From an uncultured Oscillospiraceae bacterium (GTDB taxonomy: Bacteria; Bacillota; Clostridia; Oscillospirales; Oscillospiraceae): a DNA stretch of 32,554 nt. The DNA is taken from contig CAAEDD010000192.1 of assembly GCA_900754515.1 (NCBI GenBank), forward strand, positions 1-32,554, in the 5' to 3' direction. A model generated the notes under the pieces. The model ran no database searches, was not told the origin of the DNA, and worked only from the letters and a program-made list of their open reading frames with translations. The position numbers and the translations under genes were made by a program. This document shows positions 1-6,735 of the stretch, piece by piece (the first letter of the stretch is position 1; the number at the start of each line of letters is the position of its first letter).

Positions 1-1
1 C

Positions 2-508
2 ATTAACAATCCTGTGGGAAAGCAATATCTCCGCTGCACAAAACGGCTGGACAATAAAAGCTGTGCCGGGTGCGGGAAAATCATCACTTCGGAGCTGGAA
101 GCGGTGGTTTACCAGCAGATGGTGAAGAAGCTGGAAAAGCACAAGACGCTGACGGGCAGGAAGAAAGCGGCAAAGGCCAATCCCAAAATCGCCGCCCTGC
201 AAGTAGAGCTTCTCCATGTGGACAGCGAGATTGAAAAGCTGGTGGACAGTCTGACGGGCGCGAACAATGTCCTGCTCTCCTATGTGAATGTGAAGATAGC
301 GGAACTGGACGGGCGCAAGCAGGAACTTGTGAAGCAGATAGCCGAGCTGACGGTGGAAACCATCAGCCCGGGACAGGTCAACCAGATTTCCGGCTACCTC
401 GACACATGGGACGATGTATCCTTTGACGACAAGCGGCGGGTGGTGGATTTGATGATTACCACCGTTGCCGCCACAAGCGACAGCTTGAACATTACATGGA
501 AAATCTGA
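2..508 (+). CDS. Large serine recombinase, C-terminal part (cut by window edge)
   Basis: The reading frame is open from base 2 and runs to a TGA at 506-508, so this is the 3' end of a longer gene that starts outside the window. The visible protein opens with a zinc-ribbon pattern (YLRCT, then CAGCGK) followed by a lysine-rich, heptad-like helical stretch and a short C-terminal domain. This is the usual arrangement downstream of the catalytic domain in large serine recombinases of clostridial integrative elements. The catalytic domain is not visible. The GTG at 14 is an internal codon, not a start. Such recombinases typically lie at one end of the element they move, so an element boundary is expected between here and the tRNA at 688. 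Which kind of element it belongs to cannot be seen. Confidence 0.82.
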   Translation: MNNPVGKQYLRCTKRLDNKSCAGCGKIITSELEAVVYQQMVKKLEKHKTLTGRKKAAKANPKIAALQVELLHVDSEIEKLVDSLTGANNVLLSYVNVKIAELDGRKQELVKQIAELTVETISPGQVNQISGYLDTWDDVSFDDKRRVVDLMITTVAATSDSLNITWKI

Positions 509-530
509 CGGGCGGTAATCCTCCCGTCAG
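505..530 (+). terminator. Stem-loop after the recombinase gene
   Basis: An 8-bp perfect stem (505-512 with 523-530) overlaps the stop codon of the recombinase. No U-tract follows, so termination is uncertain. Confidence 0.35.
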
Positions 531-581
531 ACCGTTACCCTGTGTAGTCCCTTGTAAACTGTACTTTTGTTGTGAAAAAAT

Positions 582-636
582 AACTCTTTGATTTTGGTAA
601 CACTTTTGGTAACACTTTAATATAAATCAAAGAGTT
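582..636. repeat. 13-bp inverted repeat enclosing a perfect 12-bp tandem repeat
   Basis: The inverted repeat arms are 582-594 and 624-636. Between them lie two perfect, abutting copies of TTTTGGTAACAC at 592-603 and 604-615; the first copy overlaps the left arm. The structure sits between the recombinase gene and the tRNA gene and is A+T-rich compared with its surroundings. It could be a recombinase binding or attachment region, or the end of an inserted element. The sequence alone does not decide. Confidence 0.6.
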
Positions 637-648
637 TTAGGCAAAGTC

Positions 649-683
649 AAAAGCCTTGGAAAACTAGTATTTCCAAGGCTTTT
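649..683 (-). terminator. Terminator hairpin of tRNA-Pro
   Basis: A perfect 14-bp stem (649-662 with 670-683) begins five bases beyond the tRNA CCA end. On the minus strand the stem ends in UUUU followed by a mixed U-rich stretch. This fits a factor-independent terminator for the tRNA transcript. Confidence 0.65.
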
Positions 684-687
684 AGTT

Positions 688-764
688 TGGTCGGAGTGGG
701 GAGATTCGAACTCCCGGCCTCATGGACCCGAACCATGCGCGCTACCAACTGCGCTACACCCCGA
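688..764 (-). tRNA. tRNA-Pro (anticodon CGG)
   Basis: A complete 77-nt cloverleaf can be folded on the minus strand. It has a 7-bp acceptor stem with one G-U pair, a D-arm containing AGTTGGTAGC, a 5-bp anticodon stem CATGG/CCATG with loop TTCGGGT, and a T-arm with GTTCGAATC. The anticodon is CGG, which reads the proline codon CCG. The CCA end is encoded (688-690). A consensus promoter lies upstream and a hairpin terminator downstream, so it appears to be a single-gene unit. Confidence 0.95.
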
Positions 765-843
765 AGTATTCATTTATGAGCCGCTCTAAAAGCCGACAGG
801 CAGCGGTGCAGCGTCCGCATCATCTCTTCCGGGCAGCCATTAT

Positions 844-872
844 ATTATAATTACCAATGCCGCCCTTGTCAA
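844..872 (-). promoter_or_regulatory. Sigma-A type promoter for tRNA-Pro
   Basis: On the minus strand there is a perfect TTGACA (867-872) and a perfect TATAAT (844-849) separated by 17 bp. The predicted start is about 70 bp upstream of the mature tRNA. No other gene on this strand could use it. Confidence 0.85.
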
Positions 873-934
873 GTAAAACATACTGCATATATACCGCTCC
901 ATGGGAATATACATATTTTCAGGGGGGTGGGTAT

Positions 935-1720
935 ATGCATGAATACAAGATATATCTCGCGTCCGCTGCATTCATTTGTCTCACTGCTGTGAAGCTGTGC
1001 TTCCCCTCCGTGCCTGCCCAGCTGCGGCAGCAGACTTTGGACATTTTGTGCGGCAGCAGTGACTACGGCAATGCTATACAGGCAATGGGACGTTCCCTGA
1101 GTCAAGGGCAGCTGGACAGCCAGTTAGTGCAGGTACTTGAATATATAAGTCCTAACGGTGGCTCCAGAACTTGGGAAACCATACAGGCCGTGGAGACCTG
1201 TGATATATCTCTTCCCGCCGAAAGCTCTGTAGTCGGGACTGAGTCGGCAGACATTCCGGACAATGGAGGCCAAGGTGATGCATGGCTCACGAAATATGAT
1301 CTCCCTGATGACGTTTCCCCGTACATGCTGCAGCTGCCCTTTGAATATACCAGCCCCGTTCCGAAGGCGGTGTCCTCCGGCTTCGGTTATCGGGAACATC
1401 CTCTGGATGGTGAAATTCTATTTCATTACGGTACTGACCTTGCTGCCGAAAGCGGTCAAAGCGTTCTGGCCTTTGCCGACGGTCTGATAACCGCCGCAGG
1501 CACAGATGAGGGTTACGGCAACTATTACATAATCAGCCATGACAACGGCTTTACCACCCTGTACGCCCATCTAAGTGAATTTGTCGCTCTGGAAGGACAA
1601 TCAGTCAAAAAGGGGCAGCTCATCGGATATGTAGGGCAAACGGGTAATGCCACCGGGCCTCACCTCCATTTTGAGCTGATGCATCAGGGAACATATCTTG
1701 ACCCGGAGTATTATTTATGA
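935..1720 (+). CDS. spoIVFA: SpoIVFA-like membrane protein with M23 (LytM) peptidase domain
   Basis: This 261-aa protein has an N-terminal membrane segment (about residues 5-25), a linker with no recognisable domain, and a C-terminal M23/LytM domain (about 150-261). The zinc ligands of an active M23 enzyme are present: HYGTD (H164, D168), H212, and HLHFE (H243, H245). In Bacillus, SpoIVFA holds the intramembrane protease SpoIVFB inactive until it is cleaved in the mother cell. The assignment rests on the next gene, which encodes an M50 protease and overlaps this stop as ATGA. The start at 935 was chosen because AGGGGGGTGGG precedes it closely. The in-frame codons back to 857 lack a ribosome site and run into the tRNA promoter. 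It could also be a free M23 endopeptidase of the SpoIIQ type, but the pairing argues for SpoIVFA. Confidence 0.75.
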   Translation: MHEYKIYLASAAFICLTAVKLCFPSVPAQLRQQTLDILCGSSDYGNAIQAMGRSLSQGQLDSQLVQVLEYISPNGGSRTWETIQAVETCDISLPAESSVVGTESADIPDNGGQGDAWLTKYDLPDDVSPYMLQLPFEYTSPVPKAVSSGFGYREHPLDGEILFHYGTDLAAESGQSVLAFADGLITAAGTDEGYGNYYIISHDNGFTTLYAHLSEFVALEGQSVKKGQLIGYVGQTGNATGPHLHFELMHQGTYLDPEYYL

Positions 1721-2322
1721 ACAGGGAACATTTCGGAATGGGCACCGCAGCTATACTGCTTGCAGCCCTTATATATTTTATTGCCGATACGGACAAGATT
1801 ATGGCCGTACTTGTCCCTGTGGCATTTCACGAACTGGGGCATATCCTCACCTTAAGGCTGCTGGGCCTGCGTATAAACGGTTTCAGAGCAGAGCTAAAGG
1901 GCTTCTGCATACAATACTCCGGTTATACCGGAGCCCTGGGCCATGCCCTAGCAGCAGCGGCGGGTCCGATGTCCGGCCTGTTGTATGCAATGGCCGCCTC
2001 TGTTATGGGAGAGCGCCTTGGCAGCAGCTGGTTGGAGCTCAGCGCAGGGGTAAGTCTGCTGCTGTCTCTGTTTAATCTGCTGCCGGCACTGCCCCTGGAC
2101 GGCGGGCAAATAGTTTATGCCTTCAGCGGCATATTTTTACGTGAAGCTGCGGCTGTCCGTCTATGCAATATTCTTGGGCTGGCCACAAGCGGTATCCTGC
2201 TGCTTTCCGGAGTCTGGCTGATGCTCAAGGGCTGTGGGCTAGCAATGGCGCTGGCAGCGGTTTGGCTGCTCGCCTATGTGGGGTTCGAAAACCAGCTATG
2301 CTGTCGCAGGGAAATAATTTGA
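1717..2322 (+). CDS. spoIVFB: SpoIVFB-like M50 intramembrane metalloprotease
   Basis: This 201-aa hydrophobic protein has several transmembrane helices. The zinc motif HELGH (H38, E39, H42) lies in an early helix, and the second M50 motif NLLPALPLDGG supplies the third ligand D128. In spore formers the orthologue cuts pro-sigma-K inside the mother-cell membrane and thereby starts late sporulation transcription. Its ATG overlaps the stop of the M23 gene (ATGA), which suggests translational coupling and a fixed ratio with its likely regulator. At 201 aa it lacks the long C-terminal CBS region found in Bacillus SpoIVFB. The substrate pro-sigma-K is not encoded in the window, so the role is by family and context. 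Confidence 0.82.
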   Translation: MNREHFGMGTAAILLAALIYFIADTDKIMAVLVPVAFHELGHILTLRLLGLRINGFRAELKGFCIQYSGYTGALGHALAAAAGPMSGLLYAMAASVMGERLGSSWLELSAGVSLLLSLFNLLPALPLDGGQIVYAFSGIFLREAAAVRLCNILGLATSGILLLSGVWLMLKGCGLAMALAAVWLLAYVGFENQLCCRREII

Positions 2323-2353
2323 CCGGGAAGCGTAAAATTTACGTCTCCCGGCC
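2321..2353. terminator. Bidirectional hairpin between convergent genes
   Basis: A stem of about 14 bp with two mismatches (CCGGGAAGCGTAAA against its near-complement) fills the 45-bp gap between the convergent spoIVFB and lipoprotein genes. U-tracts are short on both sides. Confidence 0.5.
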
Positions 2354-2367
2354 ATATACCGTTTAAT

Positions 2368-3117
2368 TCACTGAGCGTTGATATTTTCCAGAGCTTGCTC
2401 ATTGCTGCCCAGAACAACTACCTTAAGCGGAGTGGTCTGGGCGGGAATACTTCTGGTAGAGGAATCGTAAAACACCAGAAGATCCATATTCTCCAGAGCA
2501 ACCTTGGTTTCGGCGTCATCCCGATCCACAACGTTCACACTGTCATCAATAGTCAGAGTCAGGGTCTCACCAGCGCCGGTAAGCATTCCCTCCCCGTCCA
2601 TAATAAAAGTATCGGCCCAGGTAAAGCAAGGCTTTTCAGCTGATGCATTCTCAATGATAATTATTTCTGCCTGGAACTGGGGAGGCATTATCATAGGGGT
2701 TGGAGTATAAATGCCGGTATAGACAGTGATAAGATCCCCTTTCTTCAAATCGCTTAGAGAAAGCTTATTGCCCTGAGAATCATAGACAAGCGTATCCTGG
2801 GTGGGCACAAAGTTAATGGTATTTTCAAAATCGTCTGCTGCATTCACATCAGTAGTGGTCTGGATCATTTCATCACCTATTTCCACCACAGTGGCCTGGT
2901 TGACAGCGTAACTGGCATAGGGTCCCGGCTGAAGTGCTTCGCTGTTTTCATCGGCAAGACCCTCGCCCTGGTCAGAGTTATCGGTCTGGTCAGGAGTTTC
3001 TGCAGCCACGGGATTCTCAGTCTGAGCAGGTGTTACAGTAGGCTGGGCGGAAGTACTGCCGCAGCCTGCGCTCAGGAGAGCAGCTATCAAGATAAGGGCA
3101 ATAACAGATTTTTTCAT
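2368..3117 (-). CDS. Lipoprotein with two related beta-rich repeats, function unknown
   Basis: This 249-aa protein has a type II signal peptide with lipobox LSAGC, so it should be anchored to the outer face of the membrane. A low-complexity T/P/E/D/Q linker follows to about residue 65. The rest contains two similar units, each with a run of beta strands. The first ends in a proline-glutamine element PMIMPPQFQAEII and the second in SIPAQTTPLKVVVL. In the first unit the text LSLSDLKKGDLITVYTG resembles small domains that assign a value, seen in many clostridial lipoproteins. I do not recognise a specific function. The gene lies beyond the pilus operon terminator and has its own 120-bp upstream region, so it is probably not part of that operon. 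Confidence 0.75.
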   Translation of the reverse strand: MKKSVIALILIAALLSAGCGSTSAQPTVTPAQTENPVAAETPDQTDNSDQGEGLADENSEALQPGPYASYAVNQATVVEIGDEMIQTTTDVNAADDFENTINFVPTQDTLVYDSQGNKLSLSDLKKGDLITVYTGIYTPTPMIMPPQFQAEIIIIENASAEKPCFTWADTFIMDGEGMLTGAGETLTLTIDDSVNVVDRDDAETKVALENMDLLVFYDSSTRSIPAQTTPLKVVVLGSNEQALENINAQ

Positions 3118-3236
3118 TTTGTTTGTGTGTTCCTTTTCTTTTAAAGTTTATTTTTTTCAGGGGAGGCGAGCTCGTTTTCCTCCCGCTTACGCAATATAAG
3201 ACTGTAGTTTTATAAAAAAGTTTCTGTACAAATTGT
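3118..3236 (-). promoter_or_regulatory. Upstream region of the lipoprotein gene
   Basis: This A+T-rich stretch contains a possible TTTACA / TTTATA pair with 17-bp spacing close to the pilus terminator. It also has a nested palindrome (GGGAGG 3161-3166 with CCTCCC 3179-3184). AAAGGAA precedes the ATG at a rather long distance. No gene is seen here. Confidence 0.3.
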
Positions 3237-3278
3237 AAAAAAACTGTGCACCCAAGATGAATGGGGCACAGTTTTTTA
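3237..3278 (-). terminator. Terminator of the pilus operon
   Basis: A perfect 12-bp stem (3238-3249 with 3266-3277) begins 23 bp after the minor pilin stop. On the minus strand it ends with a run of U residues. The stem is also flanked by A/T on the other side, so it could stop transcription in both directions. Confidence 0.8.
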
Positions 3279-3300
3279 ACCAATTTTCAAATCAGGGCCG

Positions 3301-3957
3301 CTATCTCTTACAGTAAAAGACACCGCCGGGCATAGCATGGCCTATAAGTCTCAAAGCTGCTTTTTTCCTGGCAGAAATGGACAAGACAGCAGCAATCCCC
3401 AGCAAGTTCAGCAGACCCAAAGCTCCATAGAAAGAGAGCATTGCGCTGTCTCCGGTTCTTGGGGTATCGGTGGGAGGATACACATACTTATTAACAAACT
3501 CAACCTCTGCAACTTTAGCGGAAGTGTCTTCATTGGTCACAGCCACATTGGCTTCTAGACCGTCTCCGCTGTCGGAGTTGACCACGGTGATTTTCAGGTC
3601 ATACACTGTGTCATCATAGATACACTCGGAATTGTTACCCTTGAGCTGATAAACAGTATAGTTGTAAATACCCACATGGTCGAAGATGATCTCAGGAAAA
3701 AAGCTATCGCTTGGGCCGTTCAGGACAAGGACAAACACACCGTCAACGGAGCCTTCGGGCATGGGGTTACCACTTTCTTCGGCTTCAATGACAAGCTTAT
3801 ACACATCCTTCTCAGTGGGAACATTACCGACAACGTCGACCTCCTCAGGGAGAAGGACTTCCACCGTATCATCGGCAAAGGCCGTGAGTGAAGCGGCAGA
3901 GGCCCAGGAGAACACCAGTATTAGGGCCATCAGACTTACAAAAAGCTTCTTTTTCAT
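3301..3957 (-). CDS. Minor pilin, single FctA/Spy0128-like domain (FctB position)
   Basis: This 218-aa surface protein has a Sec signal peptide (residues 1-29, ending TAFA), one streptococcal pilin isopeptide-type domain (about 31-158) and a C-terminal sorting region. The domain shows the family pattern GIYNYTVYQ, YDDTVYDLKITV and FVNKY (N156). At the usual catalytic Glu position there is Q104. The sorting region is TPRTGD (165-170), a variant of LPXTG, followed by a hydrophobic helix and ARKK. An extra tail of about 19 residues follows the charged stop, which is unusual. The start at 3957 was chosen over the upstream ATGs because AGGAGG at 3967-3972 precedes it by 9 nt. The gene begins one base after the sortase stop. 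By position it matches the base pilin FctB of streptococcal operons, though the fold resembles FctA. Confidence 0.78.
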   Translation of the reverse strand: MKKKLFVSLMALILVFSWASAASLTAFADDTVEVLLPEEVDVVGNVPTEKDVYKLVIEAEESGNPMPEGSVDGVFVLVLNGPSDSFFPEIIFDHVGIYNYTVYQLKGNNSECIYDDTVYDLKITVVNSDSGDGLEANVAVTNEDTSAKVAEVEFVNKYVYPPTDTPRTGDSAMLSFYGALGLLNLLGIAAVLSISARKKAALRLIGHAMPGGVFYCKR

Positions 3958-3958
3958 G

Positions 3959-4732
3959 TTATGCATCCTCCTGAACTGCAATTTGGCGAGGCTTCATATT
4001 GGCGAGGACAATGGTTCTGGCATCGGAGAATTCCGATGCACAGGTGGACAAGGCAAGAATGCGGCACTGCTCATCCTGCTCCATGCTATCCACCAGCTCC
4101 TGGCGCACATAAAGAGCATTTTCCTCAATATAGTCCAAAAGCCGGCTTATATCAGCCTGCCAGCTGTCCGGCTCAAAGATGTAATCATCAGAGGCATTGA
4201 CCAGCATACAGGCAAAAATTTCAAGGTCATAGCTGCCATTGGGCACCATGAGCAGACCTGTGGAATTCTCCCGGAAAAAGTCGGCGTCCTTATAGAGATC
4301 CAAGTCTCCAAACATCTGGCTGTTTTCCATATGGTGGCCGTACAGCAGAGAATAGGTATCCGTAAAGTCCCTGGCGTTCCGGGAATCAAGGAAAATACTC
4401 CCGGCAAGAGCAAAATTCCCGTAAACATCGGTGTTTATATAGCTCATATTGTCCCGACCCTGAAGGACGGGATGGTCTATTTTGGTGTTATCCAGGCTGA
4501 CCCAGGCGCAGACATCCGGGTTGATAGCCTGAAGTTCCTGGAACGTGGGAGCCTGCTGTCCGTCATCAGTGGGTTTCAGGCGGAGCATATCCGCCTGGAC
4601 ATTTTCGGCAGCGGAATAGACCCGGTTATTGTCCCACAGGGCATAGGCGGCATAGCTGCCGGACAGGCAGATGAAGAGGAGCAGCACCAGGCTGATAATG
4701 AAATTGGAGAAGCGAAGGAAGAGACGAAACAT
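3959..4732 (-). CDS. Class B sortase, pilus polymerase
   Basis: This 257-aa transpeptidase has an N-terminal membrane anchor (about residues 8-32) and an extracytoplasmic sortase domain. Catalytic residues are visible: His133 in LLYGHHM, Cys231 in LSTC and Arg239 in SDARTIV. The length, the SDARTIVLA end and the DFFREN region are typical of class B. It lies between the two pilin genes, so it is expected to cleave their sorting signals and join the pilins through lysines. In S. pyogenes FctA-type operons the pilus sortase is likewise class B. No other sortase is in the window, so anchoring to the wall may need a housekeeping sortase elsewhere. Its Shine-Dalgarno sequence is separated from the ATG by a small hairpin. 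Confidence 0.9.
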   Translation of the reverse strand: MFRLFLRFSNFIISLVLLLFICLSGSYAAYALWDNNRVYSAAENVQADMLRLKPTDDGQQAPTFQELQAINPDVCAWVSLDNTKIDHPVLQGRDNMSYINTDVYGNFALAGSIFLDSRNARDFTDTYSLLYGHHMENSQMFGDLDLYKDADFFRENSTGLLMVPNGSYDLEIFACMLVNASDDYIFEPDSWQADISRLLDYIEENALYVRQELVDSMEQDEQCRILALSTCASEFSDARTIVLANMKPRQIAVQEDA

Positions 4733-4740
4733 GGCTCAGC

Positions 4741-4761
4741 CGGGGAAAGCCCCGCTCCTTT
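4741..4761 (-). promoter_or_regulatory. Ribosome binding site of the sortase gene with hairpin spacer
   Basis: AAAGGAG at 4755-4761 is 22 nt from the ATG at 4732, too far for normal use. The bases between include a 5-bp GC hairpin with a 4-nt loop (4741-4754). If folded, it leaves an effective spacing of 8 nt. The upstream frame is closed by a stop two codons before the ATG, so no earlier start is possible. Confidence 0.5.
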
Positions 4762-4778
4762 CTTTCGGTTTATCCGGG

Positions 4779-4803
4779 ACGGAGGGCGGGCTGCGCCCTC
4801 CGT
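4779..4803 (-). terminator. GC-rich hairpin between major pilin and sortase genes
   Basis: A strong stem of about 10 bp (ACGGAGGGCG paired across a short loop) lies between the two genes and has no U-tract. It is better read as an mRNA-stability or attenuating structure that keeps pilin mRNA above sortase mRNA than as a full terminator. Confidence 0.45.
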
Positions 4804-4842
4804 ACCAGCAAAGGTAAATTCAGATTTTTACGCCGGAAGGGA

Positions 4843-5829
4843 TCAGCGCTCCCGGGCAGCGCGCTTCCTCATTGCAAAGAAAGCAAGAGCGCTCATGGAA
4901 ACTACCAGCAGAACTATGTAAGGCAGGCTGTCCAGACTGATGCCGGTATCCACAGTAATACCCTTGGTATTGGTAACGGTGGCAGCCACATCAGCGGCAG
5001 CGATAGTTCCGTTTTCATTCTGATATGTAGTCTCATAGCCTTCGGCTTTGTAATCAGCCTCAGTTACGGTATAAGTGACGCCCTGGGGGAGATTTGCAAT
5101 GGTTATAGTCTCATCATCCTTGAGTTTGAAAGTGGTCTCGGTGCCGGCAGTAATGGAACTCGGATTTGAGGGGTCAGAACCGCCGGTAACAGTATAGCTG
5201 GCAGGATAGGTCTTGCCGTCGGCAGGATTAGTTACAGTAACTTTAATGTCGAAGAACTTGGTCTTGTCACCCATGTTGCCTTCAACTTTCTTGGTGACGG
5301 AAAGGTCGCCGGCAGAATAGGTATTCTCAAAACCTCCGGTTTTTACATCGGTTTGTCCATCATCAGGATTAACATCAGCGAGACTGGTAGTAACAAATGC
5401 AACATAGTACTGGTTATCGTTATCCAGAGCCACGGTGACTTTCATTTTCAGAGTCTTGGTATCATAGCTTACGCCGGCGGTGTTTCCGGCAGTCTGTTTT
5501 ACATCATAGGTGTAGATACCCACAGATGGCCAGGTAACACCGGCAAGGTTAACGGAAACAGCTTTGGTTGCACCTGCGGCAGTAGCTTCTCCGGCATCAA
5601 AGCTAACAGTAGAAGCCGGGATGGCCGGCGCATTAACTCCCGCGGCAGCATCGGTCACTTGACCGTTAGTGAAGGTGAAAGTAAAGATCTCTGCCGGGGA
5701 AGAGGTTCCGTCATTTTCCAGCTTATAGGTCACGTTGAAGCGGGCATCCTGGTTATCTGCAGCATAGGCAGCGGTGCCCAGGGACAGTACAAGAACCAGC
5801 ACCAAGGCAAGAGAGAGTAGCTTTTTCAT
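4843..5829 (-). CDS. Major pilin, two-domain FctA/Spy0128-like
   Basis: This 328-aa protein has a signal peptide (1-23, ending AYA) and two pilin domains (about 25-171 and 174-290). The C-terminal sorting signal VDTGISLDSLPY (293-304) is followed by a hydrophobic helix and an RKRAARER tail. Domain 2 has the residues for an internal isopeptide bond: K180 or K181, E257 in YTVTEAD and N287 in VTN. Domain 1 has K36, FENTY (N169) and the G-Y-Y core GIYTYDVKQ, but Gln112 sits where the catalytic Glu is expected. K163, just before FENTY, is a candidate for the lysine used in polymerisation. AGGAGG precedes the ATG at good distance. Gene order and fold match FctA, the shaft pilin of S. pyogenes, and the shaft role is inferred from that. 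Confidence 0.88.
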   Translation of the reverse strand: MKKLLSLALVLVLVLSLGTAAYAADNQDARFNVTYKLENDGTSSPAEIFTFTFTNGQVTDAAAGVNAPAIPASTVSFDAGEATAAGATKAVSVNLAGVTWPSVGIYTYDVKQTAGNTAGVSYDTKTLKMKVTVALDNDNQYYVAFVTTSLADVNPDDGQTDVKTGGFENTYSAGDLSVTKKVEGNMGDKTKFFDIKVTVTNPADGKTYPASYTVTGGSDPSNPSSITAGTETTFKLKDDETITIANLPQGVTYTVTEADYKAEGYETTYQNENGTIAAADVAATVTNTKGITVDTGISLDSLPYIVLLVVSMSALAFFAMRKRAARER

Positions 5830-5906
5830 GGTATTCCTCCTAAAAAATATGTTAATGGCTATAGTTTATTCCGCAAAAGCGGAAGGGTGCACGAATCAAA
5901 AGGGGT

Positions 5907-6455
5907 TCAGAGGCCGCGGCGGCGGAGGATAGTGATGACCTTTGCCTCCAACTCCTCCATAGGTATGGGGCCGAAATCCCGACTGTCCATAGACTGGGTA
6001 CGATAGTCGCCCAGTATATATACACTGTCCTCAGGCACACGGAAATTCTGGGCAGTACCGTCACGGGAGTAGGTAGGATAGAGGATCTCCCCTGTCTGGG
6101 GCGTACCGTTTACCAGGAGATCCCCATCCTCACTTATATCCACATTATCATTGGGTCCGGCGGCAATGCGGCCTATATGCAGCTGATTGTCATAGCTGTA
6201 GATCACCACATCGCCCTTGAGGTATTCGCCCTGCAGGCGGAAGCCAAAGACCAGATCCCCGTCTTTTACAGAGGGGAACATAGTATTGCCCTGAGCCTGG
6301 GTAATAAGGAAAACCTGGGTGAAGAGCATCCAGACCGCCAGCGCCAGAAAGAGGATGCGCAACAGCAGAGAGACAAAGTCACTGCGATCCAAAGCCTGTG
6401 CTCTCCGACTGGCAATGATCTCCTCCAGAGGTTTAAAGCTGTGGCTTTGATTCAA
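5907..6455 (-). CDS. sipA: SipA-like signal peptidase homologue lacking the catalytic dyad
   Basis: This 182-aa protein, in the TTG-start numbering, has a membrane anchor (about 26-52) and a type I signal peptidase fold. Box B reads GNTMFPS, with Thr58 where the nucleophilic Ser should be. Box D reads HIGRIAAGPND, with Gly95 where the general-base Lys should be, although the following Arg is kept. Box E, GDYRTQSMDSRDFG, is well preserved. S. pyogenes SipA, encoded between cpa and fctA, also lacks both catalytic residues (Asp and Gly) and is needed for pilus assembly. A chaperone-like role is therefore likely here. The TTG at 6455 follows AAGGAG with 10-nt spacing. An in-frame GTG at 6506 is possible but overlaps the previous ORF more deeply and lacks a site. 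Low residual activity through Thr cannot be excluded. Confidence 0.82.
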   Translation of the reverse strand: MNQSHSFKPLEEIIASRRAQALDRSDFVSLLLRILFLALAVWMLFTQVFLITQAQGNTMFPSVKDGDLVFGFRLQGEYLKGDVVIYSYDNQLHIGRIAAGPNDNVDISEDGDLLVNGTPQTGEILYPTYSRDGTAQNFRVPEDSVYILGDYRTQSMDSRDFGPIPMEELEAKVITILRRRGL

Positions 6456-6735
6456 TTTCCGCTGTCTCCTTCCGGGCCTTCTCAAGCAGAGCATCGTATC
6501 TGGCACGTTCCGCTATGAGAGCAGCCTCATACATATCATTGAGCTGGGAAATTTTTTTCCAAACATCCGCTTCGTTCAGCCCTCCCAGAAGCCGTCTTTT
6601 AAAGCGGAGCCTGCGGAGCCAGGGGCCGATAGTCTCATGGGCATGATTAAGTGCCTGTCCTGTCTGGTTCTGAGATATCCGGACTTCCGGCCCCTGCCTC
6701 TTTTCCGAGGGTGTCTTTACCGTATGCTTAGCTAT
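6433..6735 (-). CDS. Small conserved-looking ORF without a canonical start (between adhesin and sipA)
   Basis: An open frame of about 100 codons fills the gap between adhesin and sipA and overlaps sipA by 23 bp. It encodes a charged, helical, cytoplasmic-looking protein. Features include a basic stretch (WLRRLRFKRRLLGGLNEAD), an aspartate-tryptophan helix (DVWKKISQLNDMYEA) and a heptad-like ERARYDALLEKARKE tail. There is no ATG, GTG or TTG before the internal ATG near 6547. A purine-rich site (AAAGGGGGG) precedes an ATG at 6742, but that frame stops after MLNS. Losing one A of the AAA at 6735-6737 would join ATG-TTA to this frame. So it is either a decayed or frameshifted gene, a sequencing error, or a non-AUG start. 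I do not recognise the family. The coding-like composition and the position argue that it is real. Confidence 0.5.
   Translation of the reverse strand: MAKHTVKTPSEKRQGPEVRISQNQTGQALNHAHETIGPWLRRLRFKRRLLGGLNEADVWKKISQLNDMYEAALIAERARYDALLEKARKETAEIESKPQL

Noticed and set aside
857..934. N-terminal extension of the M23 protein
   Set aside because: It has no ribosome site, overlaps the -35 region of the tRNA promoter, and a strong site precedes the ATG at 935.
3686..4921. 411-codon plus-strand ORF across pilin and sortase genes
   Set aside because: It spans three minus-strand genes and their spacers, which a real gene would not; it has no motif.
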